Notes under the pieces: model-generated
What the model saw: only the letters and a program-made list of their open reading frames with translations
The model's database searches: none
Told to the model about the DNA's origin: nothing
Shown: positions 27,745 to 47,169 of the stretch, one piece after another
Layout of the letters: every line of letters starts with the position of its first letter
How positions within the stretch are numbered: position 1 is the first letter of the stretch
Translations under genes and position numbers: made by a program
Assembly (NCBI GenBank): GCA_003952965.2
Contig: CM025852.1
Coordinates: forward strand, 5,223,979 to 5,287,978
DNA from: Morella rubra
Taxonomy: Eukaryota > Streptophyta > Magnoliopsida > Fagales > Myricaceae
DNA length: 64,000 nt
Direction of reading: 5' to 3'

Positions 27745-30700
27745 GTCACACCGGTATCAAAGCACGGACCCTCCGGACGACTGGGTTGATGGCTCTTGGA
27801 CCGTGGATTGTGTGTGCGGTGTGAACTTCGACGATGGTGAAGAAATGGTCAACTGCGATGAGTGTGGGGTGTGGGTGCACACACGGTGCTCGCGGTATGT
27901 GAAGGGAGATGATATCTTTGTTTGTGATAAATGTAAAGGTAAGGGTAGTAGCAATAGGAATGATAGTGAGGAGACCGAGGTTGCCCAGCTGTTGGTTGAG
28001 CTTCCCACCAAGACCATGAAAATGGAGGGTAGAGCATATGCGTCCGGTGGGCCACCCCCTCGGCGCCCTTTCAGGCTTTGGACAGATATACCGATTGAGG
28101 AGAGGGTACATGTTCAAGGGATTCCAGGTGGCGATCCAGGTTTATTTGGTGGGTTGTCGTCGGTATTTACGCCGGAGCTCTGGAAGTGCACTGGGTATAT
28201 TCCCAAGAAATTTAATTTTCAGTATAGGGAGTTCCCTTGTTGGGACAAGAAGAAAGAGGGTAATTCAAGAATTGAAGATGAGAATGAGAATCCAGTGGAT
28301 AAGGGGGCTGGGGTTCTCTTCTCCTTGTCTAAGGAGAGAGATTTGGCTACCCCCGTGACAGCTTTGGTCGGCATGAGAAGCAAGAGTGAGGAAGTAGGTG
28401 GTTGTGATAGAAAGGGATCTTCGAAAGACATAAAGAAGTGGGAGAGTGAAGATTTAGATGCTAGACATGTGCAGGACAGTTTGAAGAGGGAGAGGAACTT
28501 GTTTAGACCTGCTGTAGTGCAATCAAGTAAGCGGAAGAAAGAAGACTGGGGTGCATCCAGAGATAGGAGTGGGAAGAAGAAGGCTAGAGCTGGTGATAAA
28601 GACGTAGACTCAAGGAAGAGACCATCATATTCTTCTAAAACAGGTGTGATTTGATGTTTTCTTGTTATGCTTTAGATATACATTTCTGCATGAACATCTC
28701 CTCCCTGTGCCCAAAAACACAAACACACATACATGTACGAAGCCATCTTTATATTAATGGCGAAATGTATGATGGTGCACCACATCTTGGAGTGGTTGAC
28801 ATGCTCTTGTTGACTTTGTTTTCACTTCCATTACTAGCGTTTACACCCACCAGTGATGCAAAACAATTGGAATTTTCTGAAGACAGAGGTCCGAAGTTTA
28901 TCAAAGATGACATTAGAAGTATTAAGAGCAAGAATTTGAAGGATACTGGTGTTCAGGAGCATGTGCCAGACGGTTATGTTGCAGTCGACAATAACGTGGA
29001 AGAGCTCAAGAACAACTTAGCTGCCATCAAGAACACTTCGGAAGCCTTACCTTCTGACTTACCGAACTGCGCCTTGTCCTCAGGAGCTGATCTCAAGGAA
29101 AAGAAAGACATACATCAGGTACATATAGCAGTCAAGATCCGGCCGGAAACAGTTGATGGTGTTGGCTACTTGTTACAAGAAAATGCTGCTGGTGGTATTC
29201 CTGAAAAAGAGGAGGTATGGTATGCTGGCCGCAGATATAACTCTAGTAAATAGTTGTTGCTCATCTCATACTTAAACTGATCTTGAGTCCCATGCATTAT
29301 TTTACTAAAGCAAGAGAGCTTGAAATTAGCCCCGTATTTTCATAGCTTGATTTCAAGGAACTTCAAAAGTAACCTTGACTAGTCATTTTGAAGTCAAAGC
29401 GCAGATATGGCTAGCGCTTTCCTTGGCTCATTACAAGTTTCTTACTAGGTAGAACTGAGACTTATAATGATTCCAAGGGAGTTTCAAAAACAACATTGAC
29501 TGGTCATTTTGAAGTCAAAGCGTAGATGTGGCTAGTGCTCCCTTGGGTCATTACAATCATATTCCACCTTTTTTGCGATAGAAGTTGCTTAACCTGCTAG
29601 AATTTATTTCTCTCTCACGTGATTTGGAGGATGTAGCTACTCTAGTGCAGAAACAACCTTTACCTTTTTATTGTTATATTTCAACAACAATTCAGGATCC
29701 ATATTTTTTTTGCATTAAGTCCATACTTTTAGCTCCTAGCTTACGAATTATAGGTTTTTGATGCCCATATAGGAATCCTTTAATAAAGCTGATCATTCAT
29801 GTACTTAGCGTATGGGTTAACACAGAAATTTTTTTGTATAAACTTCCATTGATTTTTAGCTGATCATTCATGTGCTTAGCCAGTGTGGCATTGATTTTTT
29901 TATTCTTTGCAAACCTTCCATCGAAGGTGAATATAGCTATCCCTGAAACCTCATGGTTTGATGTGCAAGATCCACTGGTGATTTGTTTGTCTGTTCATGA
30001 GAATATTCTTTTTGTGTCTGAGGTGTAACATCGCAGGGATGTAGTTAGTTACAGAAGTTTGCACGTGGGTGGATGGTTTTGTGTGTGCTTGTGGATACAT
30101 GCACATGGGTCTGTGTACTATGGTGTGTGTATGTGCTTGTGCGTGTCATATTTTATGCTTTGAAACTTTATCTATTGTCATTAGTGAAATTTCTGTTTCT
30201 TACAATAGGGAGCTAGCAGGACAAATGATGACTTACAAAGCAGTGGAGAAGATTCTGTAAGAAGAGTTCAGAAGTCTCTTGTTGAAGATCTTGCTAGTAC
30301 AGCACCAAAAGTTAAGGACGACGAGATTTTTCAATTTAGTGGTGAGATGCCACTGAGCACCGTACAACCCAATGTTAAGGCGAAGACTGAAGAAGAGGAG
30401 GCGAACTCTGGGGGACTCTCGACTCCTCTATCTTCCCCTCTAGGTGATGCAGAAGCTAAAGGGGTATCTTCTGATCCAACGACTGAAAATCCTAAAATGA
30501 ATGATGCAGCGATAAGCAGTTCTCAATCCAGTTACCAAAAACAAGATGCTGAAAAAAGTTCAGAAGCAGTCAGTGAATACCATAGAAATAAATTTGATGA
30601 ATTATCTGGTGGTCCTTTTGAGCTTAAACGAGAGTCAGAAGGCTTAGAGAGTGCCATGGCAGTTAAAAGGGTTCCTTCTGAAGCCAAACATGCATTGGGG

Positions 30701-33346
30701 GTTGCTGACGAGCATTCACGATCTGGTGTAACTATCTTAAACACTCCAGCAGTACCTAGTCCACGTAAAATGGTAGCATGCGTTGGAAAAGCCGCCTCCA
30801 CTTCCTCTACCACCATGCCTTCAAAATCTTCCACTACTCAAGACAATATTACTTTGGATACTGAAACCTTAAATCATGTCACTGTGCAGCGGGATACTTC
30901 TGACTCTAATGTTAGTAATAAGACAGATCATCCTTCAAGTGATGTGGTGAAGGAGGAAGAAAGAGATGACTTGCTTCGGAATGCAGTAAAAGAGTGTCCA
31001 AAATCATCTGATAATGCTCCTTCGAAAGCATCACATTCGAGCAGGATTTCTCATGATTCTGGTCCGAAAAGAACTGTATCGGATTCTAAAGGTTCTGTTC
31101 TTCACTCATCATCTAAGTCATCTCCGGCGCAGAATATTATGGTTACTACGGGCTCTGGTGAGTCTGCTGGATCACTGCCTCATCAGAAGTCTCTACCTGC
31201 ACAAAATAAGATTCCCGCTTCAGGCTTACAACAAAAAAGTGAAAAGCTTAACCAGACAAATTTCCAGCAGCCATCTAAGATGAATCATCTGAGTCATGGG
31301 ACTTCTGTGCATCTTCCATCTTCAAATACTCCGGCAACACTTAGTGATGAAGAGGTATGAGTAGCTCTTGTTCTCTAGTTGAAGATTTACGTTACTTTGT
31401 ATTTGCTGCAAATCTGTGTGTTTTTGCCTGTGCATATACATATATAGTTATTTGTTTATTTATTTGGATTTTGGTTCTTTGCAGCTTGCCTTACTTTTGC
31501 ACCAAGAACTCAACAGTTCTCCTAGAGTACCTCGTGTGCCACGTGTGCGCAATGCAGGTAGCTTTCCTCAGTTATCTTCTCCAAGTACGACAAGCATGCT
31601 CATAAAGCGTACATCTAGTTCTGGAGGAAAGGATCAGAGTCTGGTAAGATATGTGGTTTATTGGGATGTCATGAAAAACAGACAGCAGAATCCCTTAGAA
31701 GATAGTTAATTGACGTTTTCAGCATGCAATTGGTTACATGAGGTTGGCTCCGTTGAACTGATTGCAGAATTGATGCATTGTATAGGTTTCTAGAAGAAAA
31801 AACAAGGAGGCATCCAAAGATGGGTTCCGCAGTTCTCGTGAGCATGATGATGAAGCTAAGAAGATGGACAGAATGCCATCTTCTCCCGATCAGAGGAGAC
31901 AAGATGTGCATATGGTGGAGTCTTCCACCAAGAGGGATGACAGTGGATCCCCAACAGCCTTCCAGTCTGGCAAAAAGAATGTTCCTCCCGCCTCAACAAC
32001 AAATAGTGGCCCATCTTCCTCCACTGAGGCCAATGAGCATAATTTGTCATCTACACGCGGTTCACCCAGGAATACTTCTGATGATGATACAGGGGCAGTT
32101 GGGGTTCCTGTTCATCGCACTTTACCAGGTAGTTTCCTTTCTTGAAGTATTTTTAACTTTCTATTTAAACAGGGTCAATTTGAAAAAGAAAAGCATCATA
32201 TTTTATTTTCCTATCTCCGCACCCATTCCTTTTTTCTCCGCACTCTCTCATCATTTTCATCTGTATGTAGGCTTGATCAATGATATTATGAGCAAAGGCA
32301 GGCGCATGACTTATGAGGAGCTCTGTAACGCTGTGCTGCCGGTATAATGCTCCTATCACAGGCTTATTTTCTATATTTATCTTGTGGTATGAATTTATGA
32401 ATTCAGAAGAAACTGATTCTCCTTCTTCTCTGTTCTTTTGCTTTTCAGCACTGGCATAACTTGAGGAAGCATAATGGAGAGCGATATGCGTATTCAAGTC
32501 ATTCTCAGGCTGTTCTTGATTGCTTGAGGAACCGCCTTGAATGGGCTCGGTTGGTTGACCGTGGACCCAAGGTATGCATGTGAAATCCTTACTAACAATA
32601 TATACTTTCCTGTGTGCACGGCAGTGTAAATGTCATTGATGCTGCTGTTGAGACCACTAGTTTAGTCATAGAATTGTGATGGAATACTTCAGTAAATTAT
32701 GATAAAGTTCGAGTCTCCAAAAGTGGGGGTGGGGGGTAATGGTGGATTGGGAAAATCAGGGAGTTAAGAATTGAAAATTTGTTGCAAGCAGGATTCTAGT
32801 GGTTGAAACGTTGGTCTGAACCATAGTTTAGTGGTTTTGATTCCGGTATCTTTTACTTGAAAGTAGAATTCATTTGGCTTTCACTTTAGAACATCTATAC
32901 TTCACGCTTGGAACTTCTTGATGATTATAGCCATTTAATGTCCGTACTCATTTTCTTTGAGCTGAAGCTGAATTTACACTACTTTGTACCAGACAAATTC
33001 CAGTAGGAAAAGGCGCAAGTCTGATGCTGATGAATCGGAGGATAACGAATATAGTAAAAGCAGAAATGTGAAGGAGGTAGAAGGTAAGAGCCTCGATTCA
33101 CAAAGAGAAGAGTTCCCCAAGGGCAAGAGGAAAGCACGAAAACGCAGGCGGTTGGCTCTCCAAGGAAGGGGAATAAAGGATGTGAGAAAGACGAGGAAGG
33201 CTGAGCTGCTCACGGATGATGATGTTGGGCAGTTTTCTGATTCTAGCGAGGAGAGTATGTTCAGCGAGGATGAGATTCAGGGCGGTGGGGCATGTCCTGT
33301 GGGAAGTGAGGCCTCTGCTAGTTTAGATGAGACGCGGACCATGTAG
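27734..33346 (+). CDS. PHD-finger nuclear protein (At1g32810-like), 8 coding exons
   Basis: Exons 27734-28643, 28838-29214, 30209-31354, 31485-31643, 31786-32128, 32271-32341, 32449-32571 and 32993-33346 join in frame to 1160 aa. A complete C4HC3 PHD finger lies at 26-67 (Cys26, 28, 41, 44; His49; Cys52, 64, 67), with the aromatic Trp47 typical of histone-tail readers. A conserved block follows at about 105-170 (PFRLWTDIPIEERVHVQGIP, then FTPELWKCTGYIPKKFNFQY). The centre (about 300-900) is Ser-rich and disordered. Near 979-1043 a compact helical module (DIMSKGRRMTYEELCNAVLP, then SHSQAVLDCLRNRLEWARLV) looks like a winged helix. The tail has basic nuclear signals (SRKRRK, KRKARKRRR) and ends acidic. 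It is likely a chromatin-associated regulator. Target mark and partners are unknown. Confidence 0.9.
29350..29558. repeat. Two-unit tandem repeat in PHD gene intron 2
   Basis: A unit of about 90 bases occurs twice, roughly 118 bases apart. Both share GACT(A/G)GTCATTTTGAAGTC, then AAAGCG(C/T)AGAT(A/G)TGGCTAG and a closing CTTGG(C/G)TCATTACAA. The copies are about 85% alike. No coding potential or function is apparent. Confidence 0.8.
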
Positions 33347-35391
33347 TTCTAGATAGTTAGTTAGCACAAGAATCGTGGATTGTTGAACTTTTCGGTGTAA
33401 CTTTTGATTTCAAGGGTGGGTCTGGAGAAAGACCACTACAGTCTTATGATCAGATAGCTTCTTGACTAGCAGTTCAGAAACTTCCATGTAAATTTCTAGC
33501 AACCCAGTTGGCCATATTGGGCAGCCTCTGTTGTCAGAAATGTAAGATTTGTGTATATATGTCTCGTGTATTTTTGTGGCCATATGACAAGCTTTGTTTT
33601 CTTCTTCTTGCGGCATAGCCATGCAAGTAGATTTTCATTAGATTGATTTTCAACAGATCGTATGGATCTCTGGATAAATTCTTGGTGGTGCAAAGATTCA
33701 CTGATGCGATGTTACGGGCAGGTTGGGAAACCTCACAGAAATATAGAAGAAGAGGAAAGAGGAGGTACCGCCAGTCATCAATCATGGATACCCCAAGAGG
33801 CCAACAGATTGCCATTAATTGCCTGAAACCTAGCACGAACGAATAATTGTTCGGCGATTGGGAACGGTGAAACCAGTAGGGGTTGTAGCCACGTAGGAAC
33901 ATGCACACGTGCCAAACCTTAGTTCATCGATGGGAAACAAGCAAAGAATATGCTTTCCCGGACAAGTGATCCACCGTGGAATGACCTCGGATTCAAAAGG
34001 GTGAAAAGGATAACATACATGTAGTAGAGGAAGAATTTTGCCACGTGGTTGGTTTTTTTTTTCTTCCTTTTTTAAAATAAACCGAGTAAAAATCATTATA
34101 GTAGAATTTGAATCCGGATTTTCCCTTGCGTCTTGCACTAGAAGTTAAGTTCTCAAAAGCAGGCCATAGAAATTAGATATTTTCTTTATGGAAAAAAAAT
34201 TTTACTTCAGAAAAAAAAAAAAACTTTCCCACTCAACTCATGTGAATTCATTGATGGGAAAATGCGTGCATCTGCCACACCAGATCCAAACTCCTAATTT
34301 TGGACTACTATATCTTTGCCACGTCAGAAACTCACCTTATATGCATAATCTAATTCCCGAAATTACATTTATATCTGGGTATATGGGTGTGATGCTTTGG
34401 GTTTACAGGACTAAAATATGACATAACCTTTCGGCAGAAAGATATCAATAAATTCAGTAACCTTCAATAAAATAACAAAAATAATTTTATCTCTAAATTC
34501 ATATTTCCGATTTGCCTTACTCTTTTGTTCATATTTTGCAACACATTATTTCCACATATTAGAATCTTTGTTGTTATTGATTATATTTTCATAATGTTAA
34601 TAGCTTTTTGAAACGTCGACTGTTCAGATTTTTACCATTTAATGTTAATATTCTGAAAAAAAAAATTAATTACTGACTTTAGAAATTGTAATTCAAAAAT
34701 TTACAAACTCTATATTTCTGTTATTTAATTTAAGGTAAATAACTATGATATGAATTATGAACAGCTCTGAGAGAAAATGCAGAAAAAATTACTTACCGAG
34801 AGAAAAAAAAGGAAAATGAAAAGATTACTTACCGGTAAATAATAATTTTTTTTTAAAAAAAAACTGTTCAAGAGAAATGAGAGTCAAATAAGTGGTAATA
34901 ACTGGTGTTGTAGGGATAGTAATGGTCGGCATTAGACCTTCGTTTGCGCGTTCCTTGCTTGGAGGCTTTAAAAGCTTACGTGACTCAAAAAACAAACAGA
35001 GGCAACTTCGTTGAAAAGCAGTGTCCAGATTTTCCCTTAGTTGGTCTTTGCTCTTTCCCCTCCGTCATTTTCCCTACTGCCCTGCAATCTAGGGTTCCCC
35101 AATCCAGTAAATCCCTCTTTCCCTGTCCGAAAAGCCTTCAATTGTTGTTGTTATTATTTTTTTGTACTTCGTTCCTTTGGGGTAATTCAGCGGGACTCTC
35201 CGATCTTTCTCTCTCTTTCCCACCAATTCCTCTGAAGGTTCGTCCAATACCTCAATTTCGAACAGATCAAAACCTCGAAATTTAACTAGATATTTATCGG
35301 CATGGGATCAATGAGGCGCAGATTTGACCCTTGATTTGGATTTGATGTTGAGATCTTCATCTAGTTCAATTTGCAGGTTGCCTAATTAACC
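33347..35391. other. 3' end of the PHD gene and 5' leader/promoter of the UBP gene
   Basis: The first 200-300 bases are the likely PHD gene 3'UTR. From about 34.9 kb the GC content rises and pyrimidine-rich leader-like sequence begins. A possible leader intron of the UBP gene runs from GAAG|GTTCGT at 35238 to TTGCAG at 35376, placing its acceptor 16 bases before the ATG. No other gene is seen. AT-rich and low-complexity DNA fills 34.1-34.9 kb. Confidence 0.45.
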
Positions 35392-43319
<7,928 letters not shown>

Positions 43320-45574
43320 GGGAATTATTGGATTCATTTTGCCGTTTCATTGCTTTTTGAGCTTCCCTTCTACCAGGTGTCGCTGATTTTTGTCAAAGCC
43401 TCCGGTCCATAATAGAATGATGAGTTTGCTTAATCGGGAAAATCTGGGAACGCACAGCTTCAAGATACATGAGGTAGTGAGGTTGGCCTGGACATGACCA
43501 AAATATAAAGTGAGCTTCAGAGCATTGGCTGGTGGGTCCAGGGATAGTTGCATTTATAAATCAAATTTTTTACATGGCGGAAATTTTTGCTGGTTATTAG
43601 GCTGCTTAGAGATTCCTGCCTCTTCAGTTCTATGCGGGGTTCTATCTGGGTTTGCTGTAGCCGCTTCTTCTCATTACCTTCTGTTTTCCGAAGTGTCTTT
43701 TTTCTGATCTTCCCACATTGGTATTTCCCGTGGGAAATCGTTACCTTTCGATTCCTATATGGTATTGGATATGATCCTGTCTGCGATGTCAGAACAGTGC
43801 TGCCGTGTTGTGTAATGGGAGAAAGATTCTGTACGGATACGTGCAATTGTAAAAGTAAGTTTCCAGGCAACAATGGAAATAAGGAACAGACAGAAAACAG
43901 CATTTTTGTTGTGGTTCAGGTCTGTTTGTTCTGATTCTTTCTTAACTTTAAGGTTGATTATAATCAAATTTGAATCGTTTAATTATTCCTGGTGGGCAAG
44001 AAAGTGCTTGAGAGCATCTAACGCTTTAATTTACACCACAACTTATGCTTAATATATTCTCATAGATTTGGAATTTCTAAAAAGTTGAAAAAAAAAGAAG
44101 GATGCTCGTAAAAAATAATAGCAAGCTAATATTCCGGTTTACAGCAATGGCAAGAGAGGAGATACAACAAACATCAAGTGAATAACATGAACTATAACAT
44201 GAACTCCAAGCCCAAAAAAAAAAAAAAACTATGGAATAGAATGAGGTTCATCTCCCTAATCTCCCAAACTCTCAATCAAGAACGTACCTAATGCCTTAAA
44301 ATAATGGTGACACTGAGACATATCCCCTGCAACAACAAAAGTGAAAAGGTACAGAAAGTTACAGCTCAGTGCCAACTAGAAAGTGAACGGAAAAAAAAGT
44401 AGTAACACCACCTAATGATCCCAACTTCAATCCTCAACGAACCCTACACCACCCACTCTTGGTGATGAAATCAAAGAAGATGTAAAAGTGGGGGGGTTGA
44501 GGGCCTCATTGTATCAGGCTGTACTGTGTAGGGTCCATTGAGGAATTCATTAGTAGTCTGGTGCAGTTTGGTGGTTGATTTTCTGAGGAAGATGATGATA
44601 TATTCCCTTTTCCGGAGCATTTCTTTAGTGGCGTGTACTAGTAAAGAAAGAGAAGAGGACAAAGGATTTCCGGACCTTTCCCCAACTCCGAAGCTGCCTC
44701 TTTTTTATTGATTTATTCCCCTTTGTTTCTCTCTCTCCTCTCCACTTCTTTTAACGGCTCTCCTGCTTTTTCTACTCGTAGGCCACTCAAATCCCGAAGC
44801 CCCCTTCAGGCTTCAGCTCCTCCAACTTTTAAGAGAGCACCAATTTGATCATCATAAACATGAAGAAAAAGAACATCGGGCCAACGACCATCTGGTACCT
44901 CTCCTGAAATCAACAGAACCACCGTTAGTGGTAGTTTAAAAAAAAAAAAAAAAAATTGTACATAGAAAAATCTCCATCTCCATGTGTGACGCCGGTGTTC
45001 TCTCGGGTTGTTGTCAGACTTCACTCCCTAGGATTGCAAAGTACTAACTAACTCGGGACCAGTTTTGCACGTTACCCAAATTTCTTAAATATCTCATCAA
45101 TATTTTGAGTCGCAATCCAAAGTTGAAATTGGACCACTTAAGCAATAATACACTTAATCCTGTCTATTGTGCCGTTTGGGAGCTCAAAGTTCTATAAGAT
45201 CAGTACTGTTTTTTTTTTTAATGGTGTCCCCCGTTAACTTACCCGCACCGTGACTAATTTTAGAGATTTTAGAGTTTGCGAAGTCCTCTGTACTAAACAA
45301 CAATTCGTACAGTTAATAGACTAAAAAGTTTGGGATGACTCCTAATAGCACCTATGAAATCTTGAATTTAAAACTTGAATGGAACGTACCACCGAACTTT
45401 AATCACTAGGTCAACCACTTATTTGCGGAGAAAAAAAAACAATTTATATGCATATGTATATAACTTATGCTTATGCTTATGATTATATGATTATTTCGAT
45501 TTCACTCGACGTACTACATAAAATGTTCATGTCGTTTTCTACCAGTGAACTCGTTGTGAAAAGTGCATTGTACA
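43320..45574. other. UBP 3' region and intergenic DNA
   Basis: The first several hundred bases, with moderate GC, are the likely 3'UTR of the UBP gene. The rest is AT-rich with poly(A) runs. A 63-codon minus-strand frame at 44471-44662 starts with TTG and has no family signature, so I do not call it. The last part (45.0-45.57 kb) is the 3' flank of the converging glucanase gene. Confidence 0.45.
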
Positions 45575-46896
45575 CTACAAACGGACAAAAAGATAACAGA
45601 GGACTACTACTACCGGAGCGCCAGAGGAAATGGACAAATAACCGGTGGAAGAACTCTCCGGCGTTGTGGGTGGCGTGCCGGAGCTCCCAGAAGTAGACCC
45701 ACCGAAGCTCGTACCGTTGCTGACACTTTCGCTCGTGGCAACCCCAAGCGAGTACGAGGGGGTCCCGTCGGGCTTGAACAGACCGTAATTCCTCTCCGAA
45801 GTCGGTCCGGGCTTCATGTTCTCGTTGAACAAAGCAAAGACGTAGAGGTTAAGGTCCGAGCTGGGTCGCATTGGTGTCCCCTTCCTCTTCATCAGCTTCA
45901 GCAGATTCCCGTTGTACTTCTTGGCGTTCTCCAGCGTCGCGCCGGCCTCGTCCTCGTCCCCTCTCGACGGCCAACCCGTCTCTGAGATGTGAACCGGAAG
46001 CTTTTTGTACCCTAGCGAAGCGAGTGCGGCGTACACGGCGTCGATCTGCGCGAAGAGCATGTTATCGTAGCGGAGGTTCGTGGAAGGGTCGACAACCCCC
46101 GGGTTCGGCTGGAAGAGAACAAAGTCCAGCGAGACCTGCTTCGGGTTCGACTTGTAGGCGAAGTAAGGATAGGCGTTGATCATGAATGGCGAGCACGTCT
46201 TCGCGTGGAAGCTCAACATTTGGGATATACAGCCAGTCAGATCACGGCGAAAGGCCCCGGACGAAGGTGGGTATGAGGTTTCGAGAATGGCTAAGGAGTG
46301 TGTGGTGGTCACAGTCACCTGCTTGTCCAACCCAAGATTCACAAGCGCGGTGTGGACGCTCTGCATCGCCGGGAGGAGATTGCTTGAGAGAGAGGTGTCG
46401 TTGAAGGTCAGAACTTCGTTGCCGACAAAAATGGTGGTGATGTTGGTTGCGGGGAGGTAGGCCTGAACGTTGGTCTTGACCCAGGCTTGGGCTTTGTCTG
46501 GATCTTTCATTTTCGTCAAGAACTCGTTTCCCAGGCCTATTGTGAATTCCACGCCGGTGTTGGCGAATGCTCGGAGCACTTTTGGATCTGCGTCGTAGAG
46601 CTTCACCTTAGTGGCACCGATGGATTTGACAAGAGGTACAACTTTGTCTGGTAAAGGTAGATTGTTTGCTATTTGGCCGTAGTTTATCCCAATTGAAGCA
46701 ACCATTGCAGGAAACAACAGAGTACCTACAACGTACAGGCACACCCCCGAAAAGAAAAAAGTTAGCAAATTTACAAAGCAATTTCCCAAACGAAACCAAA
46801 AGGTAGAAGATTTTCAGAAACGGGCGGATTATGAAGCATACCTGAGATGAAAAGGAGTACCATTGAAGAGCAGCAATGAAATGTGCTCAACTCCAT
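45575..46896 (-). CDS. GH17 beta-1,3-glucanase (glucan endo-1,3-beta-glucosidase), GPI-type, 2 exons
   Basis: Exon 1 (46896-46842) encodes a start and signal peptide (MELSTFHCCSSMVLLFISG). After a 116-base intron, exon 2 (46725-45575) carries the enzyme, 401 aa in all. The longer uninterrupted frame that begins inside the intron is not the likely start, because this splice restores a proper secretory leader. The mature part opens with the GH17 sequence IGINYGQIANNLP. The catalytic acid/base Glu is E122 in FVGNEVLT and the nucleophile is E267 in HISETGWPSRG. No X8/CBM43 domain follows. Instead a Ser/Thr/Gly-rich stretch leads to a hydrophobic end (APVVVVLCYLFVRL) that fits a GPI-anchor signal. 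The enzyme would hydrolyse callose at the cell surface or plasmodesmata. It matches Arabidopsis At1g32860 in order and layout. Confidence 0.92.
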
Positions 46897-47160
46897 GAGA
46901 CTGGGATTTCTCTCTAGCAGGAGACGAAAGAAATTTCCTTGATTGGTGATAAGATAGATGCTCCGCAAGAGAGATCCAACTGAAAAGGCAAGCAAATGCG
47001 GGTCTTACAAGAGAGTAGTAAAGCTGTAAAGTGAGAAATGGGATATTATGCAGCGAGTGTGAGTGAGAGTCTGCGAGGCAGAGAGCTCTAGCTCTCACAC
47101 ACTGTGAGCACGCAACCGTGAAAGCTACAGGCCGAGAGGGAGAGTGAGAGTGATGGAAAG

Positions 47161-47168
47161 GTATATAG
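47161..47168 (-). promoter_or_regulatory. Probable TATA box of the GH17 gene
   Basis: The minus strand reads CTATATAC here, about 265 bases upstream of the ATG at 46896. The DNA between contains GA/CT-rich leader-like sequence. The assignment rests on motif and position only. Confidence 0.5.
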
Positions 47169-47169
47169 G

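Noticed and set aside
44471-44662. Possible signalling-peptide gene on the minus strand
   Set aside because: The frame starts with TTG. After the first ATG it lacks a signal peptide and matches no CLE, RTFL or similar motif I know.
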